NCBI GenBank assembly: GCA_008360975.2
Contig: CM039184.1
Location: forward strand, 54,464,797 to 54,528,796
Reading direction: 5' to 3'
From: Lichenostomus cassidix
Taxonomy: Eukaryota > Chordata > Aves > Passeriformes > Meliphagidae
Length of the DNA stretch: 64,000 nt
Both the position numbers and the translations under genes were made by a program. Shown piece by piece: positions 1 through 13,591 of the stretch. Within the stretch, counting starts at the first letter, position 1. Every line of letters begins with the position of its first letter. The notes below the pieces were generated by a model. The model had not been told where the DNA came from. It ran no database searches and worked only from the letters and a program-made list of their open reading frames with translations.

Positions 1-1362
1 TAATCCCAAAGTATTCACATTCAAAGGTTTTGCTTCATTTTGACCCTAGCATTGTATTTACTGCTTTCACCTTTTTTCCATTATTTTCTATCTTTCATAT
101 GTATTTAGAAGACAGTCAATATTCACAACAGCTTGGACTCAGATAGTAAATGCAGGAGGATTTTGCCACTTGAATCCCTGAGCTTTACTTCTGGCTAACC
201 ATGTAACTCTTAGAACAGCACCAGGAAAACTTATTTTGTTCTATATAAAATGCTAAAATTCCAAGAAACAGGCACTCTGGCTCTGGTACTGCTCACATAA
301 GGAATTGTCTTGGTGTCAACTTGGTGTCAAGGAGCCTATGAACTCTGAGTATTTCTTTTGCCTGCTGGGTTTCTTTCTGAGATGTTACCAAATACATCAG
401 CAAAATCTCAGCCAAAAAAAATTTTTTTTTGGTGTAAATTTAGACTGCTTCCAAAAGACACTTAGTCTGCTGAATCAATAGCTTCTAGCAGAAACAGCTT
501 ACCAATCTTACTTGTTTGTTGCTGGTTTTAATAATGTAAACTTAAAGTTGATTTCTGAGCTTAGTCCCCCCCAGTATTAATTTGCAGTTTCTAGTTTGGA
601 AACATATGCTTTTTATATAAAAATGGCAATTCTACTTGCATACTTATGTACCCTAAATTTATTTTCTTGGCATTTTAGAAATTTATTTCGTATTTTTAAA
701 CCAAATTAGTCTGCTTTTCAGTAGTCTCAGATTGTTGAATTGACAAATTGACAAACACAGGTTCATAATTTACAAATCAGGTTTACCCTACCATCAGTGG
801 AAATTTTGAATGCAAATCTAAATGAAGAGTTAAAACCCCCTAGATTTTCAAATCTTGGCTTTATGAGAAAAACATCTAAAAAAGAGCAATGCATAGTCTA
901 CGGTATTTTGTAAATATACTGTTTCTTAGTTTGTATTGCCTTGTTTTAAAATGGGAAGCCTAAAAATCTATCAAAGAACAGATCTTGTTCGACAAAGCCT
1001 TTTTAAAAAAATAGAATTTTGTAAAGGCTTGTCATGGTCTGTCCCATAAAAACATCCTGGTGAACTCATTGATGCTGCTTTGTCAAGGATATATCAGGAT
1101 CCATTCAGGTTATCATAATTCCAACTTTGTGCACAGAAATGATAGAAGCAAGTAAAATCACATACAGTTTCTAGCTCACTGTCAAACTTTAGAAATCAAA
1201 CCAGACTTTTTAGTCGTGGTTATGAGTCCAAATATCCTGACTATAGATACAAATGATGATTTTGTTATCTAATTATAAATGCACAAAAGAAGGAGGATCA
1301 CATTAATATCCATAACATAAGAAGCAACAGTCTCATCATAAACCATAATTACACCATTTCTC

Positions 1363-1380
1363 TTTTTTTTTTTTTTTTTT
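1363..1380. repeat. Poly-T tract (18 T)
   Basis: An uninterrupted run of 18 T on the + strand. It could be slippage or the reverse complement of a worn retroposon tail, but no adjoining element is recognisable. Confidence 0.9.
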
Positions 1381-1709
1381 AAATTCTCAGGTATCCTCTA
1401 GCTTCAATTTGCATGCCTTCATAGACAAACATTTAGGGTGATAAATCCAATTTACTACTGTTTGCATTGTATACTAATTATATTTCTGAATATTACCCCC
1501 AGGACAGATTTGAACAAACTGGCTCCTTTTTAGCAAAGAGGAAAACCAAGCCAAGACCATTTAACAGAAAACTACTTTCTTCCTTCAAGATACCACTGGA
1601 TAACACAGGAGGGACCTATGGACTGTTATACAAAGACCACTAAAAATATTTGTAAAGGTTTCTTCCAATTTTAAACTCCAAGGAGAGATACCAATTTGAA
1701 AATGAAGGG

Positions 1710-1723
1710 AAAAAAAAAAAAAA
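1710..1723. repeat. Poly-A tract (14 A)
   Basis: A run of 14 A on the + strand followed by a short AAAG-type purine stretch. No element body is recognisable next to it. Confidence 0.9.
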
Positions 1724-3061
1724 GAAAGAAGTCTACCTTTAAATTCCATATTTGCCTTTCTTCCATTGAAATACATTTGTATTCATGATTTACTGCTAAA
1801 CTTTGGATTTGGCATGTAGATCACCTGGGGGAATGAAAGAAAGGTACAAAGACATAGTGAGGGACAAAAGGCATGCATATGCTTCTGTTATTCACTGATA
1901 GTCGAACTGCTGCTGTTTGTTAAGTAGACAGGCTGTTGGGATTGGATATTCAATGGTTGTGGGCAGTTTCTACTGGGATATTCATAAACACTGTATGTCA
2001 AATCTGTTATAGTAATTTTGAAAATACCACAGGCAGAAGATCTGCACCGTCAAAGGTTTTAAACAAATTTGAAAATGCAGCATTATATGGCAACTACAAG
2101 GGTGGACTACCAAGTATATTTCTTACTTAATGAAATTGGCACAACCCTCCTGGCCTAAGATAAATTGCCCATTTCTTTTAAAATCCTTAATAATTTTACT
2201 TAACAGGATTCTGAAATTGCCTCTGTAAAAGCTTATCTTCTTGTGCACTATTGGCCTCCACTTTGATACACTAGCAGCTTATATTTAAAATAATAAATGT
2301 TTGGAGGGTTAGTGTTCATAAAGGCTGCAGCAGAAGGGAATAAAACCTTCAACAAGTATTTTTAAAAGCAAGTAAAAGTAATTTCTCATAGACTTTGATT
2401 ATTGATTTAATAAAACCACGTTATTCTGCAATACTAATGTTCATTGCCTTACATAGATAAAACATGACAAACAATCAGAACATACAGATAATTAGGGACC
2501 CTTTCCCGCTTACTACATTTTAACTACTACTAGGGTAAAAATCAATGACAGATTAAGACACATCACATCATATAAGAGATGAAAATTAACTTTTTGAATT
2601 ATACAGAAAACTTCCATATGGAAACTCATTCTTAATAGCAAAATTCTGTCAAGGTCCCAGCTAAGAGAGTATAATTTCATATCTCAGCTACCCATCACCT
2701 GGGTAACAGAGGTTGGTGGAGGTATAATCACCAACATTTACATTCTTTTTCTAGATCCTAAGGAAATACTAATTAACATTTGTGGTGTTGGTGTTTGGCA
2801 GTGCAGTGGGTCCTGGTGCTGGCAATGCTCCCTTGCTACATGGTGAACAATGTTCTACAGTGCTGGGCCATGTGACAGACCAATATTGTCCTTCATGATC
2901 ACAAAATATGTTCCAATCATATCAGTAAACCACATGTTGAAGAAACAGAGAGACTGGAACTGAAAAATCTAGAACTTAACTCTTTGAGGACAAGAAGGAT
3001 CTGGGTTTGATCAGGCATAACCACCTAATGTCCTTAACATCATGTAAATTCCCAGTGTTAA

Positions 3062-3245
3062 GGGTCTTGAATGTCAGACTTTAAACAGCATTGTTTTGGT
3101 GCAGCAGTGCTCTAAGTTACCTGTGGAGACTGAAAAAACGTCAATACTGGAAGTTTTCAAGACTTGGCTAGACAAGAGGTAATACATTAGGCGGGAATTT
3201 GGAAATTTGCAAGTTCCTTCCAGCCAACATCTCTAGGATTGTACA
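3062..3245 (+). mobile_element. Old CR1 LINE 3'-end remnant
   Basis: The segment around 3140-3245 follows the order of motifs at the 3' end of CR1 retroposons: a 'gaagttttcaagacttggc' block, then 'agacaagag', then a degraded 'agttccttccagcc' block and a weak terminal repeat. It is much more diverged than the copy at 12960-13282. The 5' limit is uncertain because similarity fades. CR1 is the main LINE family of birds and usually survives as short 5'-truncated copies. Strand is taken from the 3'-end motifs. Confidence 0.6.
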
Positions 3246-5805
3246 AGATTAATATATTTATATGTATATTTCATGTGGTAAACTCCTTCCTGTCACTAGC
3301 AAATTCAATGGCACATCTTTCAATGATTATTGAACGGCAAGATTTCATTCTGAGGAAAAGATAGTTTCTGTTAAAATAGTTTCTGGGGAATCTAAACTAC
3401 ATGTATTTTATATATATATATTTGATTTTCCTGGCTGTGAGTAGAAGTCATAGTGTACAAATGGTTTATCTTGATGAAACAGAAAGAAATACCTGGCAGA
3501 ACACTGAGGGATAAAAATATTTTTTATTATTTAATTTCATAACTCAATTTTCATTTCACTGAAGTGAGTTTTCTACTTAATCTGCCATTAATTTAATGCT
3601 GATAGTGAGAAAATTAAATTCAAATACATCAGCATAAACCATTGTAGCCAATTGAAAAACAAAATCTGTTAGTGGACACAGGTATCAGGTTAACTCTGAT
3701 TTTCTGTGCTGCAATATATCTTCCTTCATTAGTAAAAGGATATGACTATCCTTGTAGCCGATAAGATGTTTCAATTGATTTTTAACATTTTTTCTTAGCC
3801 TTCATTTCTGGCAGATTCACTCATTTTTTCATTATACAAATTGATGTGAAATTAAACCATGCCCTAAGGAGAGAAAAAGCATGAATCAATAGTATTGATA
3901 TTTCATGCAAAACTTGAAGCTAAGGCTTTTAATGGATTTAAAGATATGTTTAGTGAGGTTAGTCCAGAAAATGTCGTCAAGATGAACATTAAAATCAAAA
4001 GGTTGTAAAGGTTGTGGTGAATAGGGTGCTTACAGAATATTTTAATATCTTTTTCCTAAACAGGTATTTGCTTTACTTTATAAAGCAAATGTACAAATGC
4101 TTTTGCTGACTTTCTGCTATGTAGCCACAAACTCACAGATTTCGAGGTCAGACAGAAGACCCTGTAAGACAAATCCATCACATAGTTTTATCTTAATACC
4201 TCTGCCATTTGTTGATATCCATCATTGCTGGTACATGGCTCAGAAAACCTATGGGAAACCTATGGTACATGTCAGGGGAAAATGTTGAGCACAGGGGTGG
4301 GGAACATAGAGTCTAAGTAACCCTGAGATGGCCTGCAGCTTCAGTTATTATCACCTACAACCACTTTCTTTCTATATGATAAGAAAATGAGGAAAATTAT
4401 GGATGTGTGGCCCATCAAATGTGTTTGAAAGGCCTATAAGAGTAAGGGTAATCAAGAGTGTAGAAAATTACTTCATTGTCTCTCCTGAGCAGACACAAAG
4501 CATGACTTACAGTTTGCACCCTCTTTTGTGATTTTTGAACACTATTCTCTGATTCCTGCAGCAGAATTATTAAATAGTATAAAATGTCTGAGTATGGAAC
4601 TGGACCACAGAGCTGAAAAGAACAATAACATCATTTTGCATAAAAATAATTTTAAAACGTCAGTTTGCTGCTGTATAAGTATTTAAAGTGTTTTAGACTG
4701 AGGAGGTGACACCTAGTGCAGTTCTCTCACCATGATGGCATCTGGCCAACTGCCAGCAGAGCCCCAGACCTTTGAAAGCATTGCAATACTGTTGTTTTTC
4801 TGCACTTTGATAGGGCTCTTAAAATAGGTGAGAACTATTTTAAAGTCATATGCAGCCATGCTTTGAAGTCTGATCCTTGTCCTCGCTCCAGCCTGAATTC
4901 AATGGCGAAGTGCTGCTGAGTTTAACATTTTCACTGTCTCACTATATTTACAGCTTGATATGCTCCATATATTTTGTTCTTGTCAGGCCAGTCATGTTAT
5001 ATGTCTTATAAATATTTATAAAAGCAAGTTAATAAACTGAATCTATTTAGAAATAACGTATGGAGCAGTGATATAGAAGGCTACTTTTGTGTATGGATAT
5101 CATTAAACTGAAGTTGTGTATTATATGTCCACAAGATCACAAGAAACAGGGAAAGGAATTGGCTGTCACACGCAACTTTATTCCATAATTCTGTTCACCT
5201 TCAAAAAGCTTACAATTTTTGCCTATTAAGAAGCAAATCTCTGTTTCAGCAAGTTTCTTCTTCAGCCAATTCATAATTTTGGTACCTTCTTATTTCACCA
5301 CAAGTTTTACAAATGTGTTAATCACACCCTCATGTTGCTGTATCAACTTAATCCATGTCCTCAAGTTTAGCTCCCTCCTGCATATTTTTATTCCCCAAAG
5401 AGTTTGTAGACAACAGATAAGTTGATATCCTTCATTCTGTTAATTTCCAGCATGAAGGTGATTAGTGCTACACACTCTTTCAGGTAATGGCTTAATACTA
5501 TCTTGAACCTTGTATTAGTGTAAGTCTTTTTAACCTCACATAAATCTCTAGTAAATTTTGCTAGGTTCTTTCCACTTTCTGTATGCTTTCACAAACATTA
5601 TTTCTTTGTTCTTTTAGCTGCTGGTGGATTATTACTTTCCTAGTATTTAACACTAAAATGAAGAAGCACGATAAAATGAATCTTTCCCAAAGTGTTATCA
5701 AGTATTGCAGCAAAACAGTACTGAATTAAAGGCTTGAACAATAAATAGCTTTATTGCCCTTATGCATTACTGCAGTAAGGAGACAAGCAAAACAAATGAA
5801 AAAAA

Positions 5806-5853
5806 TTCCATAAGCTGGCCTTTTTCTTATGGACAAATATTTCCATAAGCTGG
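5806..5853. repeat. Direct repeat with internal inverted copy
   Basis: The 13-mer TTCCATAAGCTGG occurs at 5806-5818 and again at 5841-5853, a 35-base offset. Between them, CTTATGG at 5826-5832 is the reverse complement of CCATAAG in either copy, so alternative small hairpins are possible. No function is implied; a local duplication is the simplest reading. Confidence 0.8.
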
Positions 5854-8800
5854 TCTATGCCTACTCTAGAGCAAGAGAACAGTTGCTTCTGAAATAATTT
5901 CTCTGATATGGTAAAAATAAAGGAAAAAGAAAGAAAATTTTACAGAGTGAAATATTATAATTCTTTAAGCAAAATAATGTTAGTGATCTGATTCTCAGGT
6001 ATTACTCAGTTCTAGGAGACACCTACTGCTGGTTCTCACAGTAAATAACAGACTGAATTAACTCAATGGGTGCACATCTCGGAATGCAGCAAGGTTCACA
6101 AAGGTTGAGTGTTGTATCCCTCAAATTCAGCACAGAAATTGTCCAAAGTAGTTAACAGAGCATTTGGATTTTCTGATAGCTCTGAAAACTGGGCCATCTA
6201 CACTGTACAACAACAGAGGTATGCCTCATTTAATGTTTTTCCTCTTTAACAATAATTACAAAATAGCTGATTTTAAAGAAAGGAACTTTATTTGGAAAGT
6301 GCATTTTCTCAAGGAAACAGCAATATCTTGCAAAAAAATGAAAACTTTTCCTTTTTCATTAAAAAATAGGCAAAGTATTGATATTTTGTGCAGAAAGTAT
6401 GTCAAGTAAAATTATTTTTGTTGAATATAATTTTTTTTTTTTCTGAAAAATTATAGTCAGCAATATCAAGGCACAAGAAAGGAGAGATTCCAAAGATATT
6501 TCCATGTAATTGAAAGCATAAACAGAGATTTGACTTGACACCTCTTTGCAAATATGTGGGGGCAGGAATTAACAATTAGGTAAATTTTATTTCAGTCCTC
6601 GTACAATGAATTCAGTTTAATTTTATGCTAAAAATAAAGGTTTTTTCCTGCTCCTGCAGTTTTTAAGTATTTGTATCATATCAAAGTTCTTTGAGGGTCT
6701 ACATTCTGGCATCCACAGATTAAGTACTGTTTAATTTGGTTTTGAACAAAGGAAAATTAATTACAGCTGTTGCATTAGTTCTTTCATAGAGTCCAGGTAC
6801 CTTGGGAAAAGTGTAGAGATCTACTGAAATATCTCTCCTATGAGTGGGAACAGCTCAATCCATTATTTTACACAAAGTATTTCAGAATGTTATGTGTCTT
6901 TATTACTGCCAGAAATAAAATGAGTTTTTGTGAACTACACATGTATTAAATGATATATGCAACCAGGTGCTGTAAAAATAGCCACCAACCTTATCTTCCC
7001 ATTGCTAAACCAGTTAGCATACATCACAACACCACGTTTTATTGCACCATTGTGAAGAGTGACCTAGTTCTGTCTTTTTTTCCCAGTATCTTCTTTTTGT
7101 TCTGAGATTAGAAATTATGAGATTTTGTACTAATATAAATTACATTTTGCCCACTCAATGCTCTGTGATTGTCAGAATGAAGTCTTCTGTAAAGTTTGAA
7201 AAAATTGGTAATTACATTTATTAAAAATCCTTGTCTTGCTGTGTTAGCTGTTCAGAATTCACAAAGGAAAAAAAGTGAACACTTTTATACCTGCAAAAAT
7301 TATGACTTCTTCAATATTTAGTCCTTCTAATACTACCATTGGTAAGATATCAACTGCCACACAAGGACTGAATGCAAGTTTTCCAGCTACTGTGCTTGTA
7401 CAAAATGACCTTTATCTGCCTAAGTCATTGGCCTTCACTCAGGAAGTATGACCTCCTGCTCGATTACAAGCAGGGCAAACTGGATTTATAACATCCAGAG
7501 GAGGCCACTGCAGAATTATTTCAGTGCAGATGTGAATTCTTCTTGCTTCTTACACAAAGGAAGGTTCAGATGGTAGCTAAACTCACGGGCCATACCCAAC
7601 TGTATGTAAAGGTAGGAAAGGTTTTTCTTGGAAAAAAGCAGATATGGGACAGTAACTCTTTTGTTTCATCTTAGATCAGTATGAATTTCCTGAAATTTTA
7701 TATTACTGGAGGAAATATGGTCTTTTATGTAGCATTAAATTAATAAAAACTGAGTTGAGTAGCTGTGCTAGAAGTTTCATGGCCACTCCTTCCATCCCAC
7801 ACATATCTGAGACAGAGGGCAGAATCAACATTTATCAGCTGTCATTAAAATTATATGAACCTGTTTTTTCATTCACAGAAAAATGCCAGATTAATGAAGT
7901 CATCTGAAAGAGAGGTGAAGGAGAATCCTCTGATTCTTCAAAAAGTCATCTAAACCATACTGCCACATTTTAAATGCGAACATCAAGCTCTAGCTGTCAC
8001 ATAAACCATGGCTATGCATTTTATTTTTATGAATTATTAAGCAAATTCTTCCATCAAATGACCAGGTTCTGATTAAAGGGAGAGAGGGGGAAGGAAAAAA
8101 AGGAAATTTTTTTAGATTTAACATATGAGAAGCCTGTAATTTTCTTTGCCTGATATGAAACAGAAAAAGTGTTTACTAAATTCAGTAAACTCCTCCTACT
8201 ACTAAACTTTGCAGTAAACAAAGAGTTAACACAATATATTGCTTTTGGCTTCAAAGTCAAAAGTGGGTTAAAATGGACTGAGAAGTTTAGAACGATTATT
8301 GTTTCATCCTGTTTGTTTGCACATTTAGGAAAATCTCATTATGAATGACACATTCAATTCCCTTTTGAAAATTTATCTTCACACAGATGGAAATCAGCAG
8401 TGCTATTTTGAATTTTTATAAATTCAAGTTAGTGGACTCAGGAAAGTGAGGTTGTAAACCAGCTTTTTGTCTGCTTTTGTTCATTATGAGAAAAACACTG
8501 GTAAATGCTGCTTTAGCAATACACAAATGATTTGGTTATCATTAATAGGTTTTAATTATGTTTAAAATATTAACTGAAATTTAAAATGCTGCAATAAGTA
8601 GATAGAAACTGGAAAGCTATTTACTAGCAACTATATGCAAATGATTTTCATTTAATTTTCTGAACTAATTTGGGAAGTATACTAAACTAATTTGGAGAGA
8701 TTTATTCTCTGAAGGATAATAAAGTATACTGCAATTCATTTTGGAATAGTTTCTAATAATGTTAAAATAGATGGAAATTAATATTCTGGAATTAATTTGT

Positions 8801-11800
8801 TTTCTCTGTTATTGTTACTTAGAAATAATGGATTTCTGTTTTTCTTCAGAATCTAAAGGTTGCTAAGGAAACCACTTCTATTATAGCTGTGAGTATTGCA
8901 TAGAACTTAACTATATATTAGAAAAAAGGCAAATGTAATTACCACTACCTTGTATTCAGAAATAATCTTATCTTTTAATCAGCAAGTGATCCTGTTTTAA
9001 TTTTTGTATTTTAATGTAACAAAAAATTTACATTGCATACGCCTTTCCAGCAGGATTTATGCATAATTAGTGTTTTCAGGTACAAAAAATAACATCACAG
9101 TAAGAGTTCAATGCAAAGTTAAACAAGTGGATACTGGGTTGAGATGTGGATGAGAAGCTATGTTGGAACATCCAGCTGATCCTGGATTTAAATATAGCCA
9201 AATACAGCCTCTTTGATCTGCCCTGCCCAAGCTGAAGTTCAGAACATCATTTGGTAAGAGCACTGCCCTCTTAGAGGAAATTAAAGCTGTTGTTCTGAAG
9301 ACTCACAGCCATCAAAGAGTGTGACACTTCATGTAAAGTTCCCTTTGAGGGCTTGGCCAAGTGATAGCCTGGATTAGCTCTCTCCTTTATGGATTGACCC
9401 TATCTTTGGGAAACTACTCACTAAATAAAATGGCCTTTGGATTAGACACTTGAGCAGATGATGCAATTTGACATAAAGATGGCTGAATTTTGACAGGTTA
9501 TGCAAGTTATATTTATATAGATTTAGAGCAGCAGTAGAAGGGAGAAGGAATGTAGAGAAAACTTAGCAGCCTTCAAAGGGATTCCAGGCATCCACTGCAT
9601 AAAGACTAGATCATTATGATTACAGTCAGGAATTTTTGTAATGCAGGTGTCAGTGATGTTTATGAGCATCCTGCTACCTGATGGCAAATATAAGAGTTAA
9701 CACAATTAATCTCTTGACCCATGTTCTCCTTACCAGGTCTGATCATCAAAACAGCTGCTCTCAGTCTTTGGGAATTAATTTTTCCTAAGGTTTCACCCAT
9801 TTCTTATAAACACCCTTATCTGAATGGCTAGGTTTATAGTACGTTAGCTGCTAAACAACAATAATGCCAGAAGCAAGCAGTAGGTGGCACAAGATTACTC
9901 ACCCATCCTCCACAACATTTTGGGTCTCTGCAGAAATATAAAGAAGTTTAAGAGAGGGTCTGCAAAGCCACATGCCAACACAGAGTTTAAGGACAGGCTG
10001 TTTCCACTTATTGTGAACAATTTCTTCTAGAATTCCAAGGAGTTGGAGGCAGCTTTCTCTTTTTGAAGAATAAAGTCATGGCTGTAATGTAGTTACAGAG
10101 AATTGCTTCTGTAGAGTCAATGTAGCTGCTAAAGTGAATTTAATAAATTCAGATGGGCTGGAAGATGTAATTTGGGAGATGCTACCTGCAGCTGTGACTC
10201 ATTTCCCTTTAATTTTCTAGTAGTCATGGGTTTCCTTCCCATCTGGAAGATGTTATTTGGGATTATAGTTGGGTTTAAAATCCTGGAGATTAGGAGCTGT
10301 TATTCTGATAGAAGTTTAAGTATGCCAGGCATGCAAATAGAGGGTAATATAAGGGTTGTTAGAGAGCAATAAAAAGTCTGCTTCTCAGTTTTCAAAGTAT
10401 TCAGAGACCTTTTCCTGTGGATGAGCCCAGTAACAGCTCAAGAGTTTTGTTTCCACACAATGTGGTCCATGTAGAAATTTTATTTGAAAACTGTTAAGCT
10501 TGAAGAGGTAAATGGTGGACAAGAGCTGGTTCATATGAGTAATTTCTTTTCTTTATACACAAGTCCTGAGAACCTTGCCAAGCTAGAAAGGCAGAGCTCA
10601 GATTGTGGCTGCAGTCAAAGCTTTCTTTCAGTGTAGAACTTCACAAAATTAGGGTTATATATTCAGAGAAATTCAGTGATGACTATAAAACTGTGTCCAG
10701 GAGAAACTTCCTTTCAGTTTTCAGTCCTTGCTTACCTGAAATAGTAGGTATAGAGTTAGGGTTAGGAGTGGGTTCCAGATCATCGCATTGAAATAAGGTC
10801 ATGCTTAAAAAAACCAACAAAACTTCTATCAACTCACAAGATATTTATCTTTAGTTTTTAGAGAATCATTAGTATCTTGATTGTATGGCAAGCTATGAAA
10901 GCCCATGTGGAATCATAAAGACATCTGTTTATGAACTGCTGAATATCAGTTCATTCTCTATAAGCAAATCAGAAACTGTTCCCCCTCAATGTTGGTGCTT
11001 TTTTCATCCATTGTTAGTACTGTCTGGGTTCCCTGAGTGGAATGCTGTGAAATGCTGTTGACAAGGTGAGGGTTTGGATTAGAACTGCAGGAGCACAGTC
11101 TCACCCACACTTCAATGTGCCTTCTGGTGTGTATGAATGAGCACACACGGAGGAAGTTACTGTGGAGTAGCTAACACAAACCCAGGAAAACGTCTACACT
11201 AGAGACCAGAAACAAATGTTCAGCTACTACACTGGGGAATATGTACAATTTCTTCAGTGATAATAATGTTGGAAACTGCACCAAGTCAGTCTGAAAGAAA
11301 ATGGAAGTTGAAAGTACTTTCTAAAGCAGGAATATAATGCTTCAGATGAATTCAATGTTATTCCTTATCAGTGCTGTTGGTAATCAGCTTTTGAAACGAG
11401 AATGCAATGCCCAGATACAGCTATTCCTGGAAAACACGTAGCCTTGCAGCAGGAAGATTGTTTGGCAGGTAGCTCAGTAGTATGTACTGAAGAAACAGAA
11501 GTCACCTTGAGAACAGATGGAATACGATCAAAGATTAATGGCAAATTTATGATCCCTTTAAGAACAGGAGCCAAAAAAAGTCAACTTGAATCATAAATTT
11601 GGAGACTATATAGGATCAGAACATGTAGCAAGTAGACTTATTGCTAAAGTCAATTTGGCTACATGACTAAGAACTGAGAGCACTCAGAAGCAATGCAGGA
11701 TGGTCTCTGGGCTAGTTTTGATAATCTCCTTAAGCAATTAAATGAGAGAAGGAAGGGAACTGAAACAGAGCATAGCAAAAGCTATAGGCTTTCTAACTTT

Positions 11801-12182
11801 AAAAAAGAGGCTTTTCTATCTACTGGCTTTGGGAATTCCAGATAGAATACAGAATAACAGTTAAATCTTATGCCATAGCAGAATAACTTTGCATACTCTG
11901 TGTAGCATTAAGTGCATATTTAACAGCATGTCTGAGAGGCACTGTAGAAATCTAGGCTCTTCTAGTCATGCAGCACTCAAAGTAACTGTTTGTTTTCTCA
12001 ATTTTTATTGAAAGAAAGCTACAAAATAAATTTATCTACAAAATACTGATGTATGAGATGTGATATTTAGTCATACATATTCATTATAGAATGGGTACTA
12101 TGGACTTCACAAGCAGTAAAGTTATATTACCTGCAGGTATGTTAGGCCAAAATGATACCAATTTCTTTGTGCTATATAGTTT

Positions 12183-12206
12183 AACTTCTAGCTAAAGCTA
12201 GAAGTT
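12183..12206. repeat. Perfect inverted repeat, 11-base arms
   Basis: AACTTCTAGCT at 12183-12193 and AGCTAGAAGTT at 12196-12206 are exact reverse complements separated by AA. This can form an 11-pair hairpin or cruciform. It lies in otherwise featureless AT-rich flank, and flanking bases do not extend the pairing. It could be chance, or the core of a decayed foldback element. Confidence 0.85.
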
Positions 12207-12959
12207 TCAGATGTGAATATATTTTAATGTTACCTTGTTTAAGGCAGTGGGAAGTCTGTAAAGAGTAACAACTGGTGAGAAGAGAGTGAAACAGAAATTA
12301 AGCATCAGTACAGTGTTTTACTAGTTTTGCTTGCATGTTCCCTTTCAGCACCAAGTATTACTTGAGAAGTAACAAGTTCAATTAATCCAGAGAATAAAGT
12401 AGTGTAGCTGCAGCAAGTAAACTGAGGTTGGTTTTTTTTTGTTTGTTTTCTTTACTTATGTTAAATACATCTTATAGTAGTAAAATTAACTAAGGCTTTT
12501 CCAATCAAATTCTACACTAGTATTAGTGCAGCTAACTGGTTACCAAAGGGCCTTTTGCTGATTTTTATCACCTGACATTCAGGTGAGGATTATTTCTATT
12601 AATTTCAAGAAATTCATCTGGTATTGATAGGGATGGGATGCATGACACAGAGAGCAAACCAGAACTGAGTAGTAAATAGGCTGCAGCTGACAGTGGCCTG
12701 ACGGAACAGGAAGCTGGAGAAGGAAAGTCTTGCTGCAGTACTTATGTCCATGGTGTAACAGGACACAGCATTGTGTCACATGCTGAGAAGATGTTTCTGA
12801 CAGCTTTAACCTGTGTCATCAAAAGCTGGTACTGCCAGCATTGGCTTCATCCATTTAAATTTGATTTTGGTTGTAGGATGTAGGTATTTATTTCTTGTTT
12901 AATAGTAATTTAGTCCTTTTGATAACTAAATAAACAGAAAAGGAATTTAACTTGCTCAC

Positions 12960-13282
12960 ATATCTAAGCATCACCTTAACCTTACAAGAATTACTACATA
13001 CAAGACCATGCAGTGACAGGATGGGGGGAATGGATTCAAAGTGAAAGAGAGTAGGTTTAGATTCGATACTAAGAAGGAATTCTGTACTGTGATGGTGGTT
13101 AGGCACTGGAACAGGCTGCCCAGAGAAGCTGTGAAAGCTCCATCCCTGGCAATGTTCAAAGGCAGGTTGGATGGGGCTCTGAGCAACCAGGTCTAGTGAC
13201 AGGTATCCCTGTCCACAGCATAGGGGATGGAATGATATGTAATTTGAGGTTCATTCCAACACATTCTATGAGTCTATGATTT
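12960..13282 (+). mobile_element. CR1 LINE 3' end, well preserved
   Basis: This is a 5'-truncated CR1 in + orientation. Diagnostic blocks appear in the expected order: a 'gcagtgacaggatgggggga' block near 13010, then 'ggcactggaacaggctgccc' near 13105, 'ggttggatggggctctgagc' near 13164, 'ctagtgacaggtatccctg' near 13192 and the 3' terminal 'attctatgagtctatga' near 13262-13279. The terminus is the octamer-like tail typical of avian CR1. No intact reverse transcriptase frame remains; the reading frames across it are non-functional. The 5' boundary is approximate. Confidence 0.93.
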
Positions 13283-13557
13283 TTTGGTTTTGGTTTTGTG
13301 CTTTTATTAACCTGATCTGTAATTAATGGTGCTATATTCATTGCAATACTATCAAGAAAACACAGCTGAGAACAAGACATTATACTTTTATTGAATTTAG
13401 TTGCTGCATATAGGAGAGAAAAAGACTACAAACTAGAGTCTTAATGGTAAAACTGAACATTTTGCTCTGAATGAGAATTGGTTGAAATCAACAGAACTTA
13501 AGACAGAAGTGCTGTCTTTGCAGAAACAGCATCATGAGCAGAGCTGAAGCCATCGCA

Positions 13558-13591
13558 AGCTGGAAAGAAGCTGTAATGAGCTGGAAAGAAG
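13558..13591. repeat. 13-base direct repeat, 21-base period
   Basis: AGCTGGAAAGAAG is present at 13558-13570 and 13579-13591. It looks like a small local duplication and no regulatory role can be read from it. Confidence 0.8.

Larger units (their letters stand above)
1..3061. other. Non-coding 5' flank, AT-rich
   Basis: No gene is supported here. Reading frames are short and carry no recognisable domain or splice structure. The stretch contains homopolymer tracts (18 T at 1363-1380 and 14 A at 1710-1723) but no repeat family I can name. Being more than 29 kb upstream of the only promoter island in the window, it is best read as the intergenic 5' flank of KCNIP4. In mammals that flank is a gene-poor interval toward ADGRA3; the synteny is recalled, not shown here. 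Confidence 0.6.
3246..12959. other. Non-coding 5' flank, no gene seen
   Basis: About 9.7 kb of AT-rich sequence. I see no exon, RNA gene or well-preserved transposon. Frames of 60-81 codons occur on both strands but have no conserved-looking domains and compositions typical of chance translation. Small structures inside it (a 13-base direct repeat near 5806 and a perfect palindrome at 12183-12206) are listed separately. A weak DNA-transposon-like phrase near 4290-4420 is not firm enough to call. Confidence 0.6.

Noticed and set aside
4290..4425. Possible hAT-like DNA transposon remnant ('aggggtggggaaca' start and 'tgtggcccatcaaa' later)
   Set aside because: Only two short phrases recall such elements. 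No terminal inverted repeats or target duplication can be seen.
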